Shown here: positions 24,990 through 35,407 of the stretch, in pieces | Numbering within the stretch: the first letter of the stretch is position 1 | Layout of the letters: every line of letters begins with the position of its first letter | NCBI GenBank assembly: GCA_020638035.1 | Contig: JACKJI010000005.1 | Location: 62,001-126,000, forward strand | DNA: 64,000 bases | From: Hyphomicrobiaceae bacterium | Lineage (GTDB): Bacteria; Pseudomonadota; Alphaproteobacteria; Rhizobiales; Hyphomicrobiaceae | Direction: 5' to 3' | Position numbers and translations under genes: made by a program | The notes under the pieces: model-generated | Databases searched by the model: none | The model's input: the letters and a program-made list of their open reading frames with translations, nothing else | Told to the model about the DNA's origin: nothing

Positions 24990-25634
24990 ATGAACAAGGC
25001 CCTCACCCTCCTCGCCGCCGCTGCGACCATCGTCGTTGCCAATATCGAGTTCGCCCCCTCAGCCGCAGCCGGCGGTGGTGTCCGTCTCCATTTCGGCTTC
25101 CCCTTGGGATCCTTCGTCGCTCGCCCGTGCTCGAGCTGCGGCGGTTCCTCTTCCTACGGGCACCGGAGCCACGGTGGGTACGCTTCGGAGCGCCGCGCAG
25201 CGGCTCGTCGTGCAGCGATCGCCGCCGCCAAGGCAGAGCGCGCCGCAGCGGTTCGTCGCGCCGCCATCGCCGAGGCCAAGGAAGAAAAGGCCGCCGCCCG
25301 CCGGGCCGCGCTCGCTGAGGCGCGCCGCAAGGATCGTCTGGCGAAGCTGCAGGCAGATGAAAAGGAAGTCGCGAAGACCGAGGTGACGTCGATTGCACCC
25401 GATTACGTACCGCTGCCGGCCCGTGCCGAGACGCAAGACGGCGAAGTAACGGTCGGCGAGCCCAAGATGATCCTCTCCAACGGCAAGAAGGCCGAGGCGG
25501 AGAAAGTGGCAGCCGTGCCGGTCGAGACAGTAGCAAGCCGGCAGGTCAGCCGGGTCGAACCCCGCGCGAAGCCGACCGACTGCAAGAAATTCGTGCCGAG
25601 TGCTGGTCTGACCATCACCGTACCTTGCCAGTAG
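24990..25634 (+). CDS. Secreted Ala/Arg-rich protein of unknown function
   Basis: A 214-residue protein with AAGGAGACC before the ATG and a signal peptide (LTLLAAAATIVVANIEFAPS, cleaved near SAAAG). After a Gly/Ser/Cys patch (RPCSSCGGSSSYGHRSHGGY) comes a helical run of about 55 residues built from RRAAIAxAKxE units, then an acidic stretch. The C-terminal 30 residues contain a two-cysteine segment (DCKKFVPSAGLTITVPC). The Ala/Arg helix could bind anionic surface polymers. The gene is preceded by a strikingly A/T-rich tract (24810-24870) and follows the esterase terminator, so it has its own promoter. No family recognised. Confidence 0.7.
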   Translation: MNKALTLLAAAATIVVANIEFAPSAAAGGGVRLHFGFPLGSFVARPCSSCGGSSSYGHRSHGGYASERRAAARRAAIAAAKAERAAAVRRAAIAEAKEEKAAARRAALAEARRKDRLAKLQADEKEVAKTEVTSIAPDYVPLPARAETQDGEVTVGEPKMILSNGKKAEAEKVAAVPVETVASRQVSRVEPRAKPTDCKKFVPSAGLTITVPCQ

Positions 25635-25649
25635 ACCGGGATTGAACCT

Positions 25650-25682
25650 CCGGCCGGCCGCAGTGTCCTGCGCGCCGGCCGG
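25650..25682 (+). terminator. Possible hairpin terminator lacking a T-tract
   Basis: CCGGCCGGC and GCCGGCCGG form a 9-bp perfect stem with a 15-base loop, 15 bases after the stop of the secreted-protein gene. There is no T-run, so termination is uncertain. Confidence 0.4.
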
Positions 25683-25795
25683 TCGATGTCATGCGAGCGA
25701 AGTAGCGATCTGCACGTTACGGCCCATCCGCAATTGATCTCGAGCACCGAAGCTTTCATGTTGGAGGCCTGCGCCACCGCGGCAGGAGACGAACG

Positions 25796-27013
25796 ATGAG
25801 CGATGAGAAGAGAACGCCCGAAGAGATCCTGATGGCCGATCTTGCTGCCGCAGCCGGCGGAGGCGACATGAGACGCGCCATTCGCATGGCGCCAAAGCTC
25901 GCCTACCGTAACCTCTTCCACGACCGCCTGAGCCTCATCGTCACGCTCACCGGCATCGTCTTCTCGGTAGTGCTCGTTGCCGTGCAGTGCGGGCTCTATC
26001 TCGGCTCTGAGAACACCATTGCCCGCGTCATCGATCAGACCGACGGCCAGATCTGGATCGTGCCGCTCGGCACCAAGAGCTTCGACGACCCCTCACTCAT
26101 GACGGGCGAGGAAAAGTATGCGGCGCTCGCCGTGCCGGGTGTCGAGAGTGTTGAGAACCTGCTCGTTGGCTTTTCCAAGTGGCGCAAGCCGGGCGGCGGC
26201 ACCACGACGATCTTGCTGGTGGGCTCGGACTGGAATGATGGTGGACTGGCCCCCTGGAATATCATCGAAGGAAGCCTGCACGACCTGAACGCCCCCTTCA
26301 CGGTGTCGGTCGACAAGAGCTATTTCAAGGACCTTGGAATAAAGAAGCTCGACGACGTCGCGGAGATCAATGGTGCCAAGGTGCGCATCGCCGCCGTCAA
26401 TCGCCGCATCCGCTCGTTTACGACGCTGCCGTATGTCTTCACCAAGCGGGAGACGGCTCTGTCGCTCATCGGAGCGGCTTCGCGCGAAGCCTCCTACACT
26501 CTGGTGCGAACTGAACCTGGCGCCGACGTCGAACAGATCCGCCAGGAGTTGGCCCGCCGCCTGCCAGATGCGGAAGTTCTGCTGCGCGGAGAGTTCCGCA
26601 AGCGCAGCCTCAACTACTGGCTGTTCCAGACGGGTGCCGGCGCGGCGCTGATCGCCGGTGCGCTCCTCGGCCTTATCGTCGGTGTCGTGATCGTCGCTCA
26701 GACGCTCTATTCCTCGACCAAAGACCACCTCAACGAGTTCGCGACCTTGCGCGCACTGGGTGCCTCGGGCGGCTACATCCATCAGGTAATCCTGTTGCAG
26801 GCGATGATCAGCGCGTTGATCGGCTATTCGATCGGCATGATCCTGTCGCTTCTGGTCATCTGGGCCTCACAGGACACCACGCTCAATATCGTCATGACGC
26901 CGGGACTTGCCGGTGCGCTGTTCGGCGTCACCATCGGCATGTGCGCCATTGCCGCCGTCTCCGCCATCTTCAAGGTAACCCGCATCGATCCGGCCGGCGT
27001 CTTCAGCCGCTGA
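25796..27013 (+). CDS. ABC transporter permease (DevC/MacB-like), orphan
   Basis: A 405-residue FtsX/MacB-fold permease: a first membrane helix at about 46-70 (LIVTLTGIVFSVVLVAVQCG), a large periplasmic domain, then three C-terminal helices (GALLGLIVGVVIVAQTLYSS; MISALIGYSIGMILSLLVIW; FGVTIGMCAIAAVSAIFKVT). The cytoplasmic signature EFATLRALGASGGYIHQVIL is typical of DevC-type exporters, which move lipids or glycolipids with a DevA ATPase and DevB fusion protein. Neither partner is in this window, which is unusual. An N-terminal 35-residue extension (EEILMADLAAAAGGGDMRRA) is not part of the fold. AGGAG lies upstream of ATG 25796. Confidence 0.83.
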   Translation: MSDEKRTPEEILMADLAAAAGGGDMRRAIRMAPKLAYRNLFHDRLSLIVTLTGIVFSVVLVAVQCGLYLGSENTIARVIDQTDGQIWIVPLGTKSFDDPSLMTGEEKYAALAVPGVESVENLLVGFSKWRKPGGGTTTILLVGSDWNDGGLAPWNIIEGSLHDLNAPFTVSVDKSYFKDLGIKKLDDVAEINGAKVRIAAVNRRIRSFTTLPYVFTKRETALSLIGAASREASYTLVRTEPGADVEQIRQELARRLPDAEVLLRGEFRKRSLNYWLFQTGAGAALIAGALLGLIVGVVIVAQTLYSSTKDHLNEFATLRALGASGGYIHQVILLQAMISALIGYSIGMILSLLVIWASQDTTLNIVMTPGLAGALFGVTIGMCAIAAVSAIFKVTRIDPAGVFSR

Positions 27014-27169
27014 GCATGCTGGGACGGCAGTGCCCTCTTGTCCTGCTCCCGAAGCGCGCCTGCAACTCTGTTGCTCGCGCGCTTCGTCAGTACCAAATGG
27101 CAGCGCCGCCAATATCGTTATGACGCGCTGCAATTCGCTCAGGTTTGGTGGAGTGCTTTGGGCGAGGGC

Positions 27170-27766
27170 TCAGAATCTGTAGCCGTAGCGAACGCCGATG
27201 CGGTCGAGACCCTCATTGGAGTCTTGTGTTTCCGCGTTCGAGGTATGCTCGAAATAGATCGACAGAGAGTTGTGGGCATCGAGGCGGAGACCGATCTCCG
27301 CCGGAATGTGGAACAGCACGCGACTGCCGAGCGCCTTCATGTCGGGCTTGATGGGATCCGTCTCGCCGTTGTGGATGGCAGCACCGATGCCGATCGCGAA
27401 GAACAGCCCCGACGGGCCTTCGATCTGCCAGCGCGCATCGATGTAGGCATGGCTCGTCCCGCCGCCCGTATTGATTGAGCCGCCAATTGCAGGATGGATG
27501 CGCCCGCCGAGGAATGGCAGATACGGCGCCAGGATCGCTTCGACGTTGATGTCCGGCGCGTCCGTCTCGAGCTGGAATCCGCTCCACAGATCCGGGACAT
27601 CGTGCGCGAGCAGACCGACCTTCAGTTCGGAGAACAGGCCAGCAGCGGAAGCCTGTGCCGAGAATGCCGTGACGAGCAATCCGGCAATGACGGAGCAAGA
27701 CATGCGAGCGCGGCGCACTGGGATGCACCGACGCGTCCGAGACGTGACGTCGAATTCGCTACGCAT
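27170..27766 (-). CDS. PagL-like lipid A 3-O-deacylase (outer membrane)
   Basis: An outer-membrane beta-barrel esterase related to PagL, which removes the 3-O acyl chain from lipid A. The C-terminal signature is complete: IYFEHTSNAE supplies the catalytic His and Ser with the family Asn, and NEGLDRIGVRYGYRF is the closing strand ending in Phe. A signal peptide (about MSCSVIAGLLVTAFSAQASA) precedes mature AGLFSELKVGLLAHD. The start is uncertain: ATG 27766 has GAGGG upstream but a basic 21-residue leader, and ATG 27703 starts right at the signal peptide. It would lower endotoxicity and alter envelope properties, and converges on the ABC permease gene. Confidence 0.82.
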   Translation of the reverse strand: MRSEFDVTSRTRRCIPVRRARMSCSVIAGLLVTAFSAQASAAGLFSELKVGLLAHDVPDLWSGFQLETDAPDINVEAILAPYLPFLGGRIHPAIGGSINTGGGTSHAYIDARWQIEGPSGLFFAIGIGAAIHNGETDPIKPDMKALGSRVLFHIPAEIGLRLDAHNSLSIYFEHTSNAETQDSNEGLDRIGVRYGYRF

Positions 27767-28176
27767 GGCAAAAGCGGCCCTCAAGGCTGATCGGACCGGA
27801 TGCTGCTGCATTTGCCCTGTTCCCACAATGGCCGCGCGCGGGACCTCCGATAAGGTGGCCGAGGGCGTGGCTTCTTTGCCACGTTGGCGGCGACTGACGA
27901 TCTGCACACATCTCATGATCTGACCGTGTCAGAACGCGTTTGCTTTAAGTCCGCTGCGGTTCAACGTCCCTCTTCGGGAGATGCTCAGACTACGAAACCG
28001 CAGATGGTTAACTCTCTCTTAGAAGCTGCACCTTTATCGTCATCGTCGTGAGATCCGTCATGTTCCTCAGCAGCTGCCGGGCGGATTGCGCGATCTGAAC
28101 CACATAGAGGTTCGCAGAACGGGCTGGAGCGTTGCGCGTTCTGCCACGGTGGCGTGCACATGAAGGTGGGAGGCTC
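27767..28176. other. Divergent region between pagL-like and PBP1A genes
   Basis: About 410 bases holding the promoters of both genes. It contains the CtrA-like site at 28008-28022; otherwise nothing distinctive. Open frames that continue from here into the two genes lack family similarity. Confidence 0.5.
28008..28022 (+). promoter_or_regulatory. CtrA-like half-site pair TTAA-N7-TTAG
   Basis: TTAACTCTCTCTTAG matches the alphaproteobacterial CtrA consensus TTAA-N7-TTAA with one mismatch. It lies 155 bases before the PBP1A start, a typical distance for a cell-cycle-controlled promoter. One mismatch and short motif make this tentative. Confidence 0.4.
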
Positions 28177-30552
28177 ATGGGTCTCATCAGGCGTCATGGG
28201 GGCGCTAAGCCCACGGGCGAGCCCGCATCGCCGTTGCCTGGCGCGCCCGGTACGGCGGCGCCGGTGGCCGCTTGGCCAGACCGTGCGCCTTCTAGACCAC
28301 GCCGACTGAAACTCCGCATTGCAGCCTTTGCCACGTTGGCGCTTGGTCTTGGCGCCATGCTGTGGCTCGGCGTGATGATGGTCTACTATACGATCATGTT
28401 TCCTGATCCGCTGTCAGTGCGCGGCAAGGAGGCAGCGCCCGTCATCCGCATTCTGGCGCGCGACGGTACGTTGATGGCGCGCCGCGGCGCCGCGCACGAC
28501 TATATGTCGATCGCGATGATTCCAGCGCACGTCGTCGATGCTGTCGTGGCGACGGAGGATCGCCGGTTCTTCGAGCATCTAGGCATCGATCCAGTCGGGA
28601 TGTTGCGCGCCGCATTTGCGAACCTGCGTGCAGGCCGCTTCGCCCAAGGCGGGTCGACGCTGACGCAGCAACTTGCCAAGAACCTGTTTCTGACATCGGA
28701 GCGCACGCTCTCGCGCAAGGTCGATGAGCTTGCGCTCGCGTTCTGGCTGGAGGTGCGGCTCAGCAAGCGCGAGATACTCGAACTTTATCTCAACCGGGTC
28801 TATTTCGGTGGTGGCGCCTATGGAATCGAGGCGGCCGCGCAGCGCTATTTCGACAAATCGGTGCGGGCATTGACGGTTGCGGAAGCGGCGCTGATCGCCG
28901 GTCTTCTCAAGGCGCCGTCGAAATATGCGCCGACGTCCAGTCCGCAGCAGGCGATTGCCCGGACGCATACGGTTCTTGCAAGGATGAGGTCGGCGGGCGT
29001 CATCGATGAGGCGGCCTACGAAAATGCCCGTCAGGAGAGACTGCACTTCGCCGCCCTCAAGGAGCACCACGGCGCCACGGGCTTCGAGTACGCGATCGAT
29101 CTCGTTCTGGAGAAGCTGCCGCCGATTCTCGGCAGCGAGTATTCGGAGATGATCGTCGAGACGACCATCGACGCAGCCTTGCAGCGGAGTGCCAGCGCAG
29201 CGGTCAATGCGGTGCTGGACGGGCGGGGCAAGGCCAAGAATGCCAGCCAGGCGGCGCTCATCACCATCGACCAGGACGGCGGCATCCGGTCCCTCGTCGG
29301 TGGGCGGTCCTATGCCGAAAGCCAGTTCAACCGGGCAACCAAGGCGAAGCGGCAGCCTGGGTCCGTCTTCAAGCCGTTCGTCTATCTCGCTGCACTCGAG
29401 CGCGGCATGAAGCCCGATACGATCACATACGACCTGCCGTTGACGATCGACGGCTGGTCGCCGCGCAACGACAGCAACACCTATGCTGGGGCGCTGACGC
29501 TCCGGCAGGCGCTGTCGCAGTCGGTGAATACCGTTGCAGTGCGGCTGGCAACGGACATCGGGCTCGCAGCAGTGGCACGGACCGCGCGCCGCCTGGGTGT
29601 GCAGTCCGATCTGCGGGAGGATGCCTCGATGGCGCTCGGCACGTCGGAGATGACGTTGCTCGAGCTGATTGGCGCATATGGCAGTTTTGCGAATAGCGGC
29701 TGGCTGGTGGAGCCACATATCATCCGCCGTGTGCGATTGAATACCGGGCGCGTGCTCTATGCGCGCGGCGCCCCCGCGCAGCGTCGCGTCGTCGGGCCGG
29801 TCGAGGTCGGTGCGCTCAACGACATGCTGAATTCCACTCTGGTGACGGGCACGGGGCGGCGGGCTGCACTAAAGCGGCATCCAGCCGCCGGCAAGACCGG
29901 TACGACCCAGGATTTCCGTGATGCCTGGTTCGTCGGCTACACGGCATACATGACGACAGGTGTGTGGATCGGCAACGATGACGGCACGCCGATGCGCGCG
30001 GTCACCGGCGGCAACTTGCCGGCGCAGATCTGGCGTACGGTGATGCAGGAGGCGCATGCTGGCCTCTCGCCCGAGGCGTTGCCGGGAACCGCGCCCATCG
30101 ATGCAGAGACTGAACCCGGTGAGGCGGTACCTGTGGCACGGTCCAGCACGCAGGAGCAGCCGCCTACCATTGTGTCCAGGCCGGCTGATGCGAACTCGCT
30201 CGTGAAACGTCCGCAGTCGCCCGCGCCGTCACCTGCCCCGGCGCTCGCCAATGCCGAACGCAGCGGACCAGCCTTTGGCCAGAGGCTCATCATTGAGCCA
30301 CCCCGCGTTGCTGCACAGCCCGTGAAGCGGTCTCCGCCGCCGTCACCCGCTCAATTCCCGTCAGAACGCATCAGCGATGACTTCCTGGCGCGAGTGCTTG
30401 AACCTCCGTCGTCTGCCGGAAATGCACTCGCAGAGGCGGCGAGCGAATTTGATGCCGAAACGATCCGGCAACAGCTCGATGCGCTCCCCGAGGAGACGGG
30501 CTCGCGACCTCCGCCACCTCGGGGCATGATGTCTCTCGGAGCAGCGCGATAA
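28177..30552 (+). CDS. Penicillin-binding protein 1A (bifunctional class A PBP)
   Basis: 791 residues from ATG 28177 with GGGAGG upstream. One N-terminal membrane helix (about 46-70) is followed by a glycosyltransferase-51 domain with catalytic Glu127 (VVATEDRRFFEHLGID) and GGSTLTQQLAKNLFL. A transpeptidase domain has active-site Ser396 in QPGSVFKPF, SQSVNTV (SxN motif) and the KTGTTQD box. The tail of about 120 residues is Pro-rich (SPAPSPAPALAN) and probably disordered. It polymerises and cross-links peptidoglycan in the periplasm. A CtrA-like site upstream suggests cell-cycle timing. Confidence 0.93.
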   Translation: MGLIRRHGGAKPTGEPASPLPGAPGTAAPVAAWPDRAPSRPRRLKLRIAAFATLALGLGAMLWLGVMMVYYTIMFPDPLSVRGKEAAPVIRILARDGTLMARRGAAHDYMSIAMIPAHVVDAVVATEDRRFFEHLGIDPVGMLRAAFANLRAGRFAQGGSTLTQQLAKNLFLTSERTLSRKVDELALAFWLEVRLSKREILELYLNRVYFGGGAYGIEAAAQRYFDKSVRALTVAEAALIAGLLKAPSKYAPTSSPQQAIARTHTVLARMRSAGVIDEAAYENARQERLHFAALKEHHGATGFEYAIDLVLEKLPPILGSEYSEMIVETTIDAALQRSASAAVNAVLDGRGKAKNASQAALITIDQDGGIRSLVGGRSYAESQFNRATKAKRQPGSVFKPFVYLAALERGMKPDTITYDLPLTIDGWSPRNDSNTYAGALTLRQALSQSVNTVAVRLATDIGLAAVARTARRLGVQSDLREDASMALGTSEMTLLELIGAYGSFANSGWLVEPHIIRRVRLNTGRVLYARGAPAQRRVVGPVEVGALNDMLNSTLVTGTGRRAALKRHPAAGKTGTTQDFRDAWFVGYTAYMTTGVWIGNDDGTPMRAVTGGNLPAQIWRTVMQEAHAGLSPEALPGTAPIDAETEPGEAVPVARSSTQEQPPTIVSRPADANSLVKRPQSPAPSPAPALANAERSGPAFGQRLIIEPPRVAAQPVKRSPPPSPAQFPSERISDDFLARVLEPPSSAGNALAEAASEFDAETIRQQLDALPEETGSRPPPPRGMMSLGAAR

Positions 30553-30586
30553 GGCAATCCGCTGCGTCACCGGGAGTGGCGCGGCC

Positions 30587-32557
30587 TCAATCGAGCCGCT
30601 CAACCTGTTGCAGGCGCTTGCGCAAGGCGGCGGCCTCTCGCGCGGCATGCGCCTGCTCTTCGGACGAGAAGATGTGAGGAGCAAGCGTACGCGTGTTGAG
30701 CGCGTCCTGCATCTTCATGCGCATGAAGGCGCTCGTGCTGTAGCGGGATCGCGAAGCATAATGCTTCTGGCGCAGCTGGGTCACCATCGCCTCGTAGTCA
30801 TCGGTAAGGTCGTCCGCGATCCGGAAGCCGTCGACGTTGACGATAGCATGCACAGGCTTTCCGGCCTGCTCGCACGCCTTGACCAGCACCCGTTTCATGT
30901 CGTCGATGTCGGATTGCTTCCTGACGCTCCAACCTTCCAGGTTGACGAACAGCAGGTTGCGGTTGGCGTCGTACTCGATACGCTCGCCGAGGTTCACGTT
31001 GAACAGATCGTCGGACAGGTTCATCGGCTCGTCGATGAAGATCCGCTTGTCCATCGGCATTGGCTTGTTGACGATCGGCTTGAAGTCCATGTGCGCCAGG
31101 ATGTCCTTTTCGATATCGATTCCCGGCGCGACTTCGATCAATTCGAGACCCTCCGGCGTCAACTCGAAGACGCAACGCTCGGTGACGTAGATGACCGGCT
31201 GGTGCTTCTGCTTGGCGTAGGTCCCCGAGAACGTTATCTGCTCCACCGCCTTGACGAACTTTCTCGTGCGGCCTTCCGAGACAATGCGGAGACTGCCGTT
31301 CTCGATCGCGATATCGAGGCCACCGGCGGTAAAGGTTCCGGCGAATACCACCGCGCGCGAGTTCTGGGAGATGTTGATGAAGCCGCCGCAACCGTTGAGG
31401 CGACCGGCAAACTTGGACGTATTAACGTTGCCCTCTTCATCGCATTCGGCCATGCCGAGGCAGGTCATGTCGAGGCCGCCGCCATCATAGAAATCGAACA
31501 TCTGGTTCTGGTCGATGATCGAATGGGCATTGGCTGAAGAGCCGAAGTTGGAGCCGCCCGCCAGAACACCACCCACGGCACCGGCCTCGGTCGTCATGGT
31601 GATGTGGGGTGTCACCTTCTCCTCGTTGGCAACCGCTGCGATGCCGTCGGGTGCGCCGACGCCGAGATTGATGACGCCGTTGGGGGGAAGCTCGAAGGCG
31701 GCACGCCGTGCAATGATCTTGCGCTCATCGAGCGGCATCTTGGCCATGCCTTCGACAGGAATGCGGACCTCGCCCGCGAGTGCTGGATTGTAGATGACGC
31801 CGTAGTTCATGCGGTGCATGGCGGGCGGATCGGCGACGACGACGCAGTCGACCAGAATGCCTGGGATCTTGACCTGCTTCGGCGGAATCGAGCCGTGCTC
31901 GACAATGCGTTCGACCTGAACGATCACAAGTCCCTTGTTGGAGTGCGCGGCCATCGCTTGGGCCATGCCGTCGAGTGTCAGCGCTTCCTTTTCCATCGAG
32001 ATGTTGCCGAACGGGTCAGCGGACGTGCCGCGGATCAGTGCCACATCAATCGGAGTGGCCTTGTAGAACAGCCATTCCTCGCCTTCGACGTCGACGAGTT
32101 TGACGATGTCTTCCTGCGTCTTGGTGTTGACCTTGCCGCCGCCGAGTCGTGGATCGACGTAGGTGTGCAGGCCGACCTTGGAGAACAGGCCAGGCTGGCC
32201 ACCGGCGCACGCGCGATAGAGCTGGGCGATCACCCCCTGGGGCAGATTGTAGCCGCAGATCTGATTGTCCTGAGCGGCCTTCGCCACCCCCGGCATGCGA
32301 CCGAAGTTTGCGGCAATGACGCGCTTCAGCATGCCTTCGTGGTGGAAGCGGCCAGTGCCGAGGCCTTTGCTGTCGCCGGCGCCGGCACACATGATGAGCG
32401 TCAGGTCGCGTGGCTTGCCCGTTTCCACGAAACGCTTTTCGAGTGCTGCGTGGAGTGCCTCGGGAATGCAGCTCTGGACGAACCCTGTGGTGGTGATGAC
32501 GTCATTGTCGCGAATAAGTGCAATGGCCTCGTCGGCCGTGATGACCTTGTTCTTCAT
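30587..32557 (-). CDS. Family I acyl-CoA transferase (fused alpha-beta, propionate/acetate type)
   Basis: A 656-residue enzyme that moves CoA between carboxylic acids, with both halves in one chain. The catalytic glutamate is Glu324 in MTTEAGAVGG, the position used by clostridial propionate CoA-transferase. NGVINLGVGAPDGIAAVANE starts the second half and GAGDSKGLGTG lies in the first. The protein is about 130 residues longer than typical Pct/YdiF enzymes. The extra C-terminal part contains VNVDGFRIADDLTDDYEAMV and is conserved-looking but unnamed. Nearby PHB depolymerase and acetate-type transport suggest activation of acetate or 3-hydroxybutyrate. Confidence 0.88.
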   Translation of the reverse strand: MKNKVITADEAIALIRDNDVITTTGFVQSCIPEALHAALEKRFVETGKPRDLTLIMCAGAGDSKGLGTGRFHHEGMLKRVIAANFGRMPGVAKAAQDNQICGYNLPQGVIAQLYRACAGGQPGLFSKVGLHTYVDPRLGGGKVNTKTQEDIVKLVDVEGEEWLFYKATPIDVALIRGTSADPFGNISMEKEALTLDGMAQAMAAHSNKGLVIVQVERIVEHGSIPPKQVKIPGILVDCVVVADPPAMHRMNYGVIYNPALAGEVRIPVEGMAKMPLDERKIIARRAAFELPPNGVINLGVGAPDGIAAVANEEKVTPHITMTTEAGAVGGVLAGGSNFGSSANAHSIIDQNQMFDFYDGGGLDMTCLGMAECDEEGNVNTSKFAGRLNGCGGFINISQNSRAVVFAGTFTAGGLDIAIENGSLRIVSEGRTRKFVKAVEQITFSGTYAKQKHQPVIYVTERCVFELTPEGLELIEVAPGIDIEKDILAHMDFKPIVNKPMPMDKRIFIDEPMNLSDDLFNVNLGERIEYDANRNLLFVNLEGWSVRKQSDIDDMKRVLVKACEQAGKPVHAIVNVDGFRIADDLTDDYEAMVTQLRQKHYASRSRYSTSAFMRMKMQDALNTRTLAPHIFSSEEQAHAAREAAALRKRLQQVERLD

Positions 32558-32748
32558 TCTTGGGTGTTTCCCCTGGATCGCGGCTCGTTCATGCGCCGGC
32601 TCTGGTATGCCAGATGGGCGCGCGACGGCAGCGTTTCTTGTTCATTGACGGGAGAAGCGTACTGAGCGCGCCCGGGTGGTGCAACGGGGTGCGTCGCTGA
32701 AAACGACTTTGCGGGTGCTCCCGTGGACGAGAAGTGCAGCTGCCGCGC

Positions 32749-33522
32749 TCAGCTGCGTGTCGCCGTGCTTGGACCATAGCGGTGCAGGCCCATGCCGTAG
32801 ATCTGCAGCCATTGGCGCGCTTCGTCCATCTGCGGCATGGTGCGACGCACCAGAGCCCAGAAGCGGGGTCCGTGATTCATTTCCTTGAGGTGCGCCACCT
32901 CGTGCGCGGCGACGTAATCAAGGATCAGAGGCGGCGCCAGGATCAAGCGCCAGGAGAAGGACAAGGTGCCGGTCGTCGAGCACGAGCCCCAACGGCTCGA
33001 CTGGTCGCGAACCGTGATGCGTTTGGCAACGAGGCCGAGATTGCGCGTGTGGTGGACGACGCGTTCGTCGAGATCGCGTCGGGCCTCATTGAACAGCCAG
33101 TCGGTGAGTCGCTGCGCGGCATGCTCGGTCGGGCCGTTGACCTCCAGCCTCGCATAGTCACCTTCGCACTGCCCGTTGGCATCGAATCGACGCACGCGAG
33201 CGCCACGCACCATGCTGCCGGTGAAGCGCACGGTGTGTGGCTCGCCGCGCAGCGGCAGTGTTGCCCCGCACGTGAAGGGGATCGGTTCTGGAATGGAGCC
33301 CAACCGCTCACGCACCCAGTCGATGTTGCGGTGAAGAAAGGAGCCGGCCTCCAGTAGGCCGCACTGCATAGGTACGGTAACGATCACCGCACGGCGCGTC
33401 TGCGAAACCCGCAGCGTCAGCCGGCGTGCCGCAGGGTGGCGGCGTACCTCGACGTCGGCGCCGAGATCGGACAACGCCGGAGCGTCGAGTTTGGACGGCG
33501 CGGAGGCTTTCGCCTTGGCCAT
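32749..33522 (-). CDS. YgjP-type (DUF45) putative zinc metallopeptidase
   Basis: A 257-residue SprT/M48-like protein with the zinc motif HEVAHLKEMNHGPRFW (HExxH plus a third His) near residue 205. The family opening VEVRRHPAARRLTLRVS and the central GSCSTTGTLSFSWRLILAPP are present. YgjP relatives occur across bacteria and are sometimes placed beside restriction-modification or repair genes; no such genes are here. It is cytoplasmic by sequence, with an N-terminal Ala/Lys-rich stretch. Substrate unknown. It lies on the same strand as the CoA-transferase, 191 bases before it is reached in reading direction. Confidence 0.85.
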   Translation of the reverse strand: MAKAKASAPSKLDAPALSDLGADVEVRRHPAARRLTLRVSQTRRAVIVTVPMQCGLLEAGSFLHRNIDWVRERLGSIPEPIPFTCGATLPLRGEPHTVRFTGSMVRGARVRRFDANGQCEGDYARLEVNGPTEHAAQRLTDWLFNEARRDLDERVVHHTRNLGLVAKRITVRDQSSRWGSCSTTGTLSFSWRLILAPPLILDYVAAHEVAHLKEMNHGPRFWALVRRTMPQMDEARQWLQIYGMGLHRYGPSTATRS

Positions 33523-33842
33523 GGGTCGGTCCCCGAGTGACGTCGAAAATCAGGTCCAAGACTGTTGATGCGCAAAGTGGCTGAGGTTCACGGGATCTCA
33601 AGCGGCCGAACCCCGGTCCACACTTGCGCTTCGTCGGTCATTGCGCACTTGCCTTCGCCACCGCCGAGCGAAACAGGCCTGTCGATGACGTATCAAGTTC
33701 ATCGCGCTCTCGGCCAGCATCAATCGACGCTGGCCAAAGCGAAACACGCCTGCTGTGGCGCAAGCGCCCCAGGGCAACCGCACGCTTGGCGCGGTTAATG
33801 TATTGGTCGTGCGCTGCCGGCACTCCTGGTGCCGGCTCGGTT
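33523..33842. other. Intergenic region downstream of phaZ, with one hairpin
   Basis: 320 bases between phaZ and the ygjP-like gene, both on the minus strand. GCCGGCAC and GTGCCGGC (33816-33836) form an 8-bp hairpin seven bases after the phaZ stop, possibly a terminator without a T-tract. Otherwise no gene-like frame. Confidence 0.45.
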
Positions 33843-35237
<1,395 letters not shown>

Positions 35238-35407
35238 GCGCTCCCCCGCGGAATTGTTGTCCCTCAGTGGTGAACTGGAAACCCGACCCCAACACGCAGC
35301 GCAAACATCCCCCAAAGCGCGAACGGCGTTTCAGCCGCCCCCGTTTGCGCACTGCGGTAGAGGGTCAGGCTGCACTGATTCGCAAATTGACGAAAGTTGG
35401 AAAGCAA

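Noticed and set aside
28579..29718. 379-codon minus-strand frame
   Set aside because: Antisense to the PBP1A catalytic domains; no family-like sequence.
32749..33522. SprT/YgjP gene as marker of a type I restriction system
   Set aside because: The family sometimes accompanies such systems, but no hsd genes are nearby.
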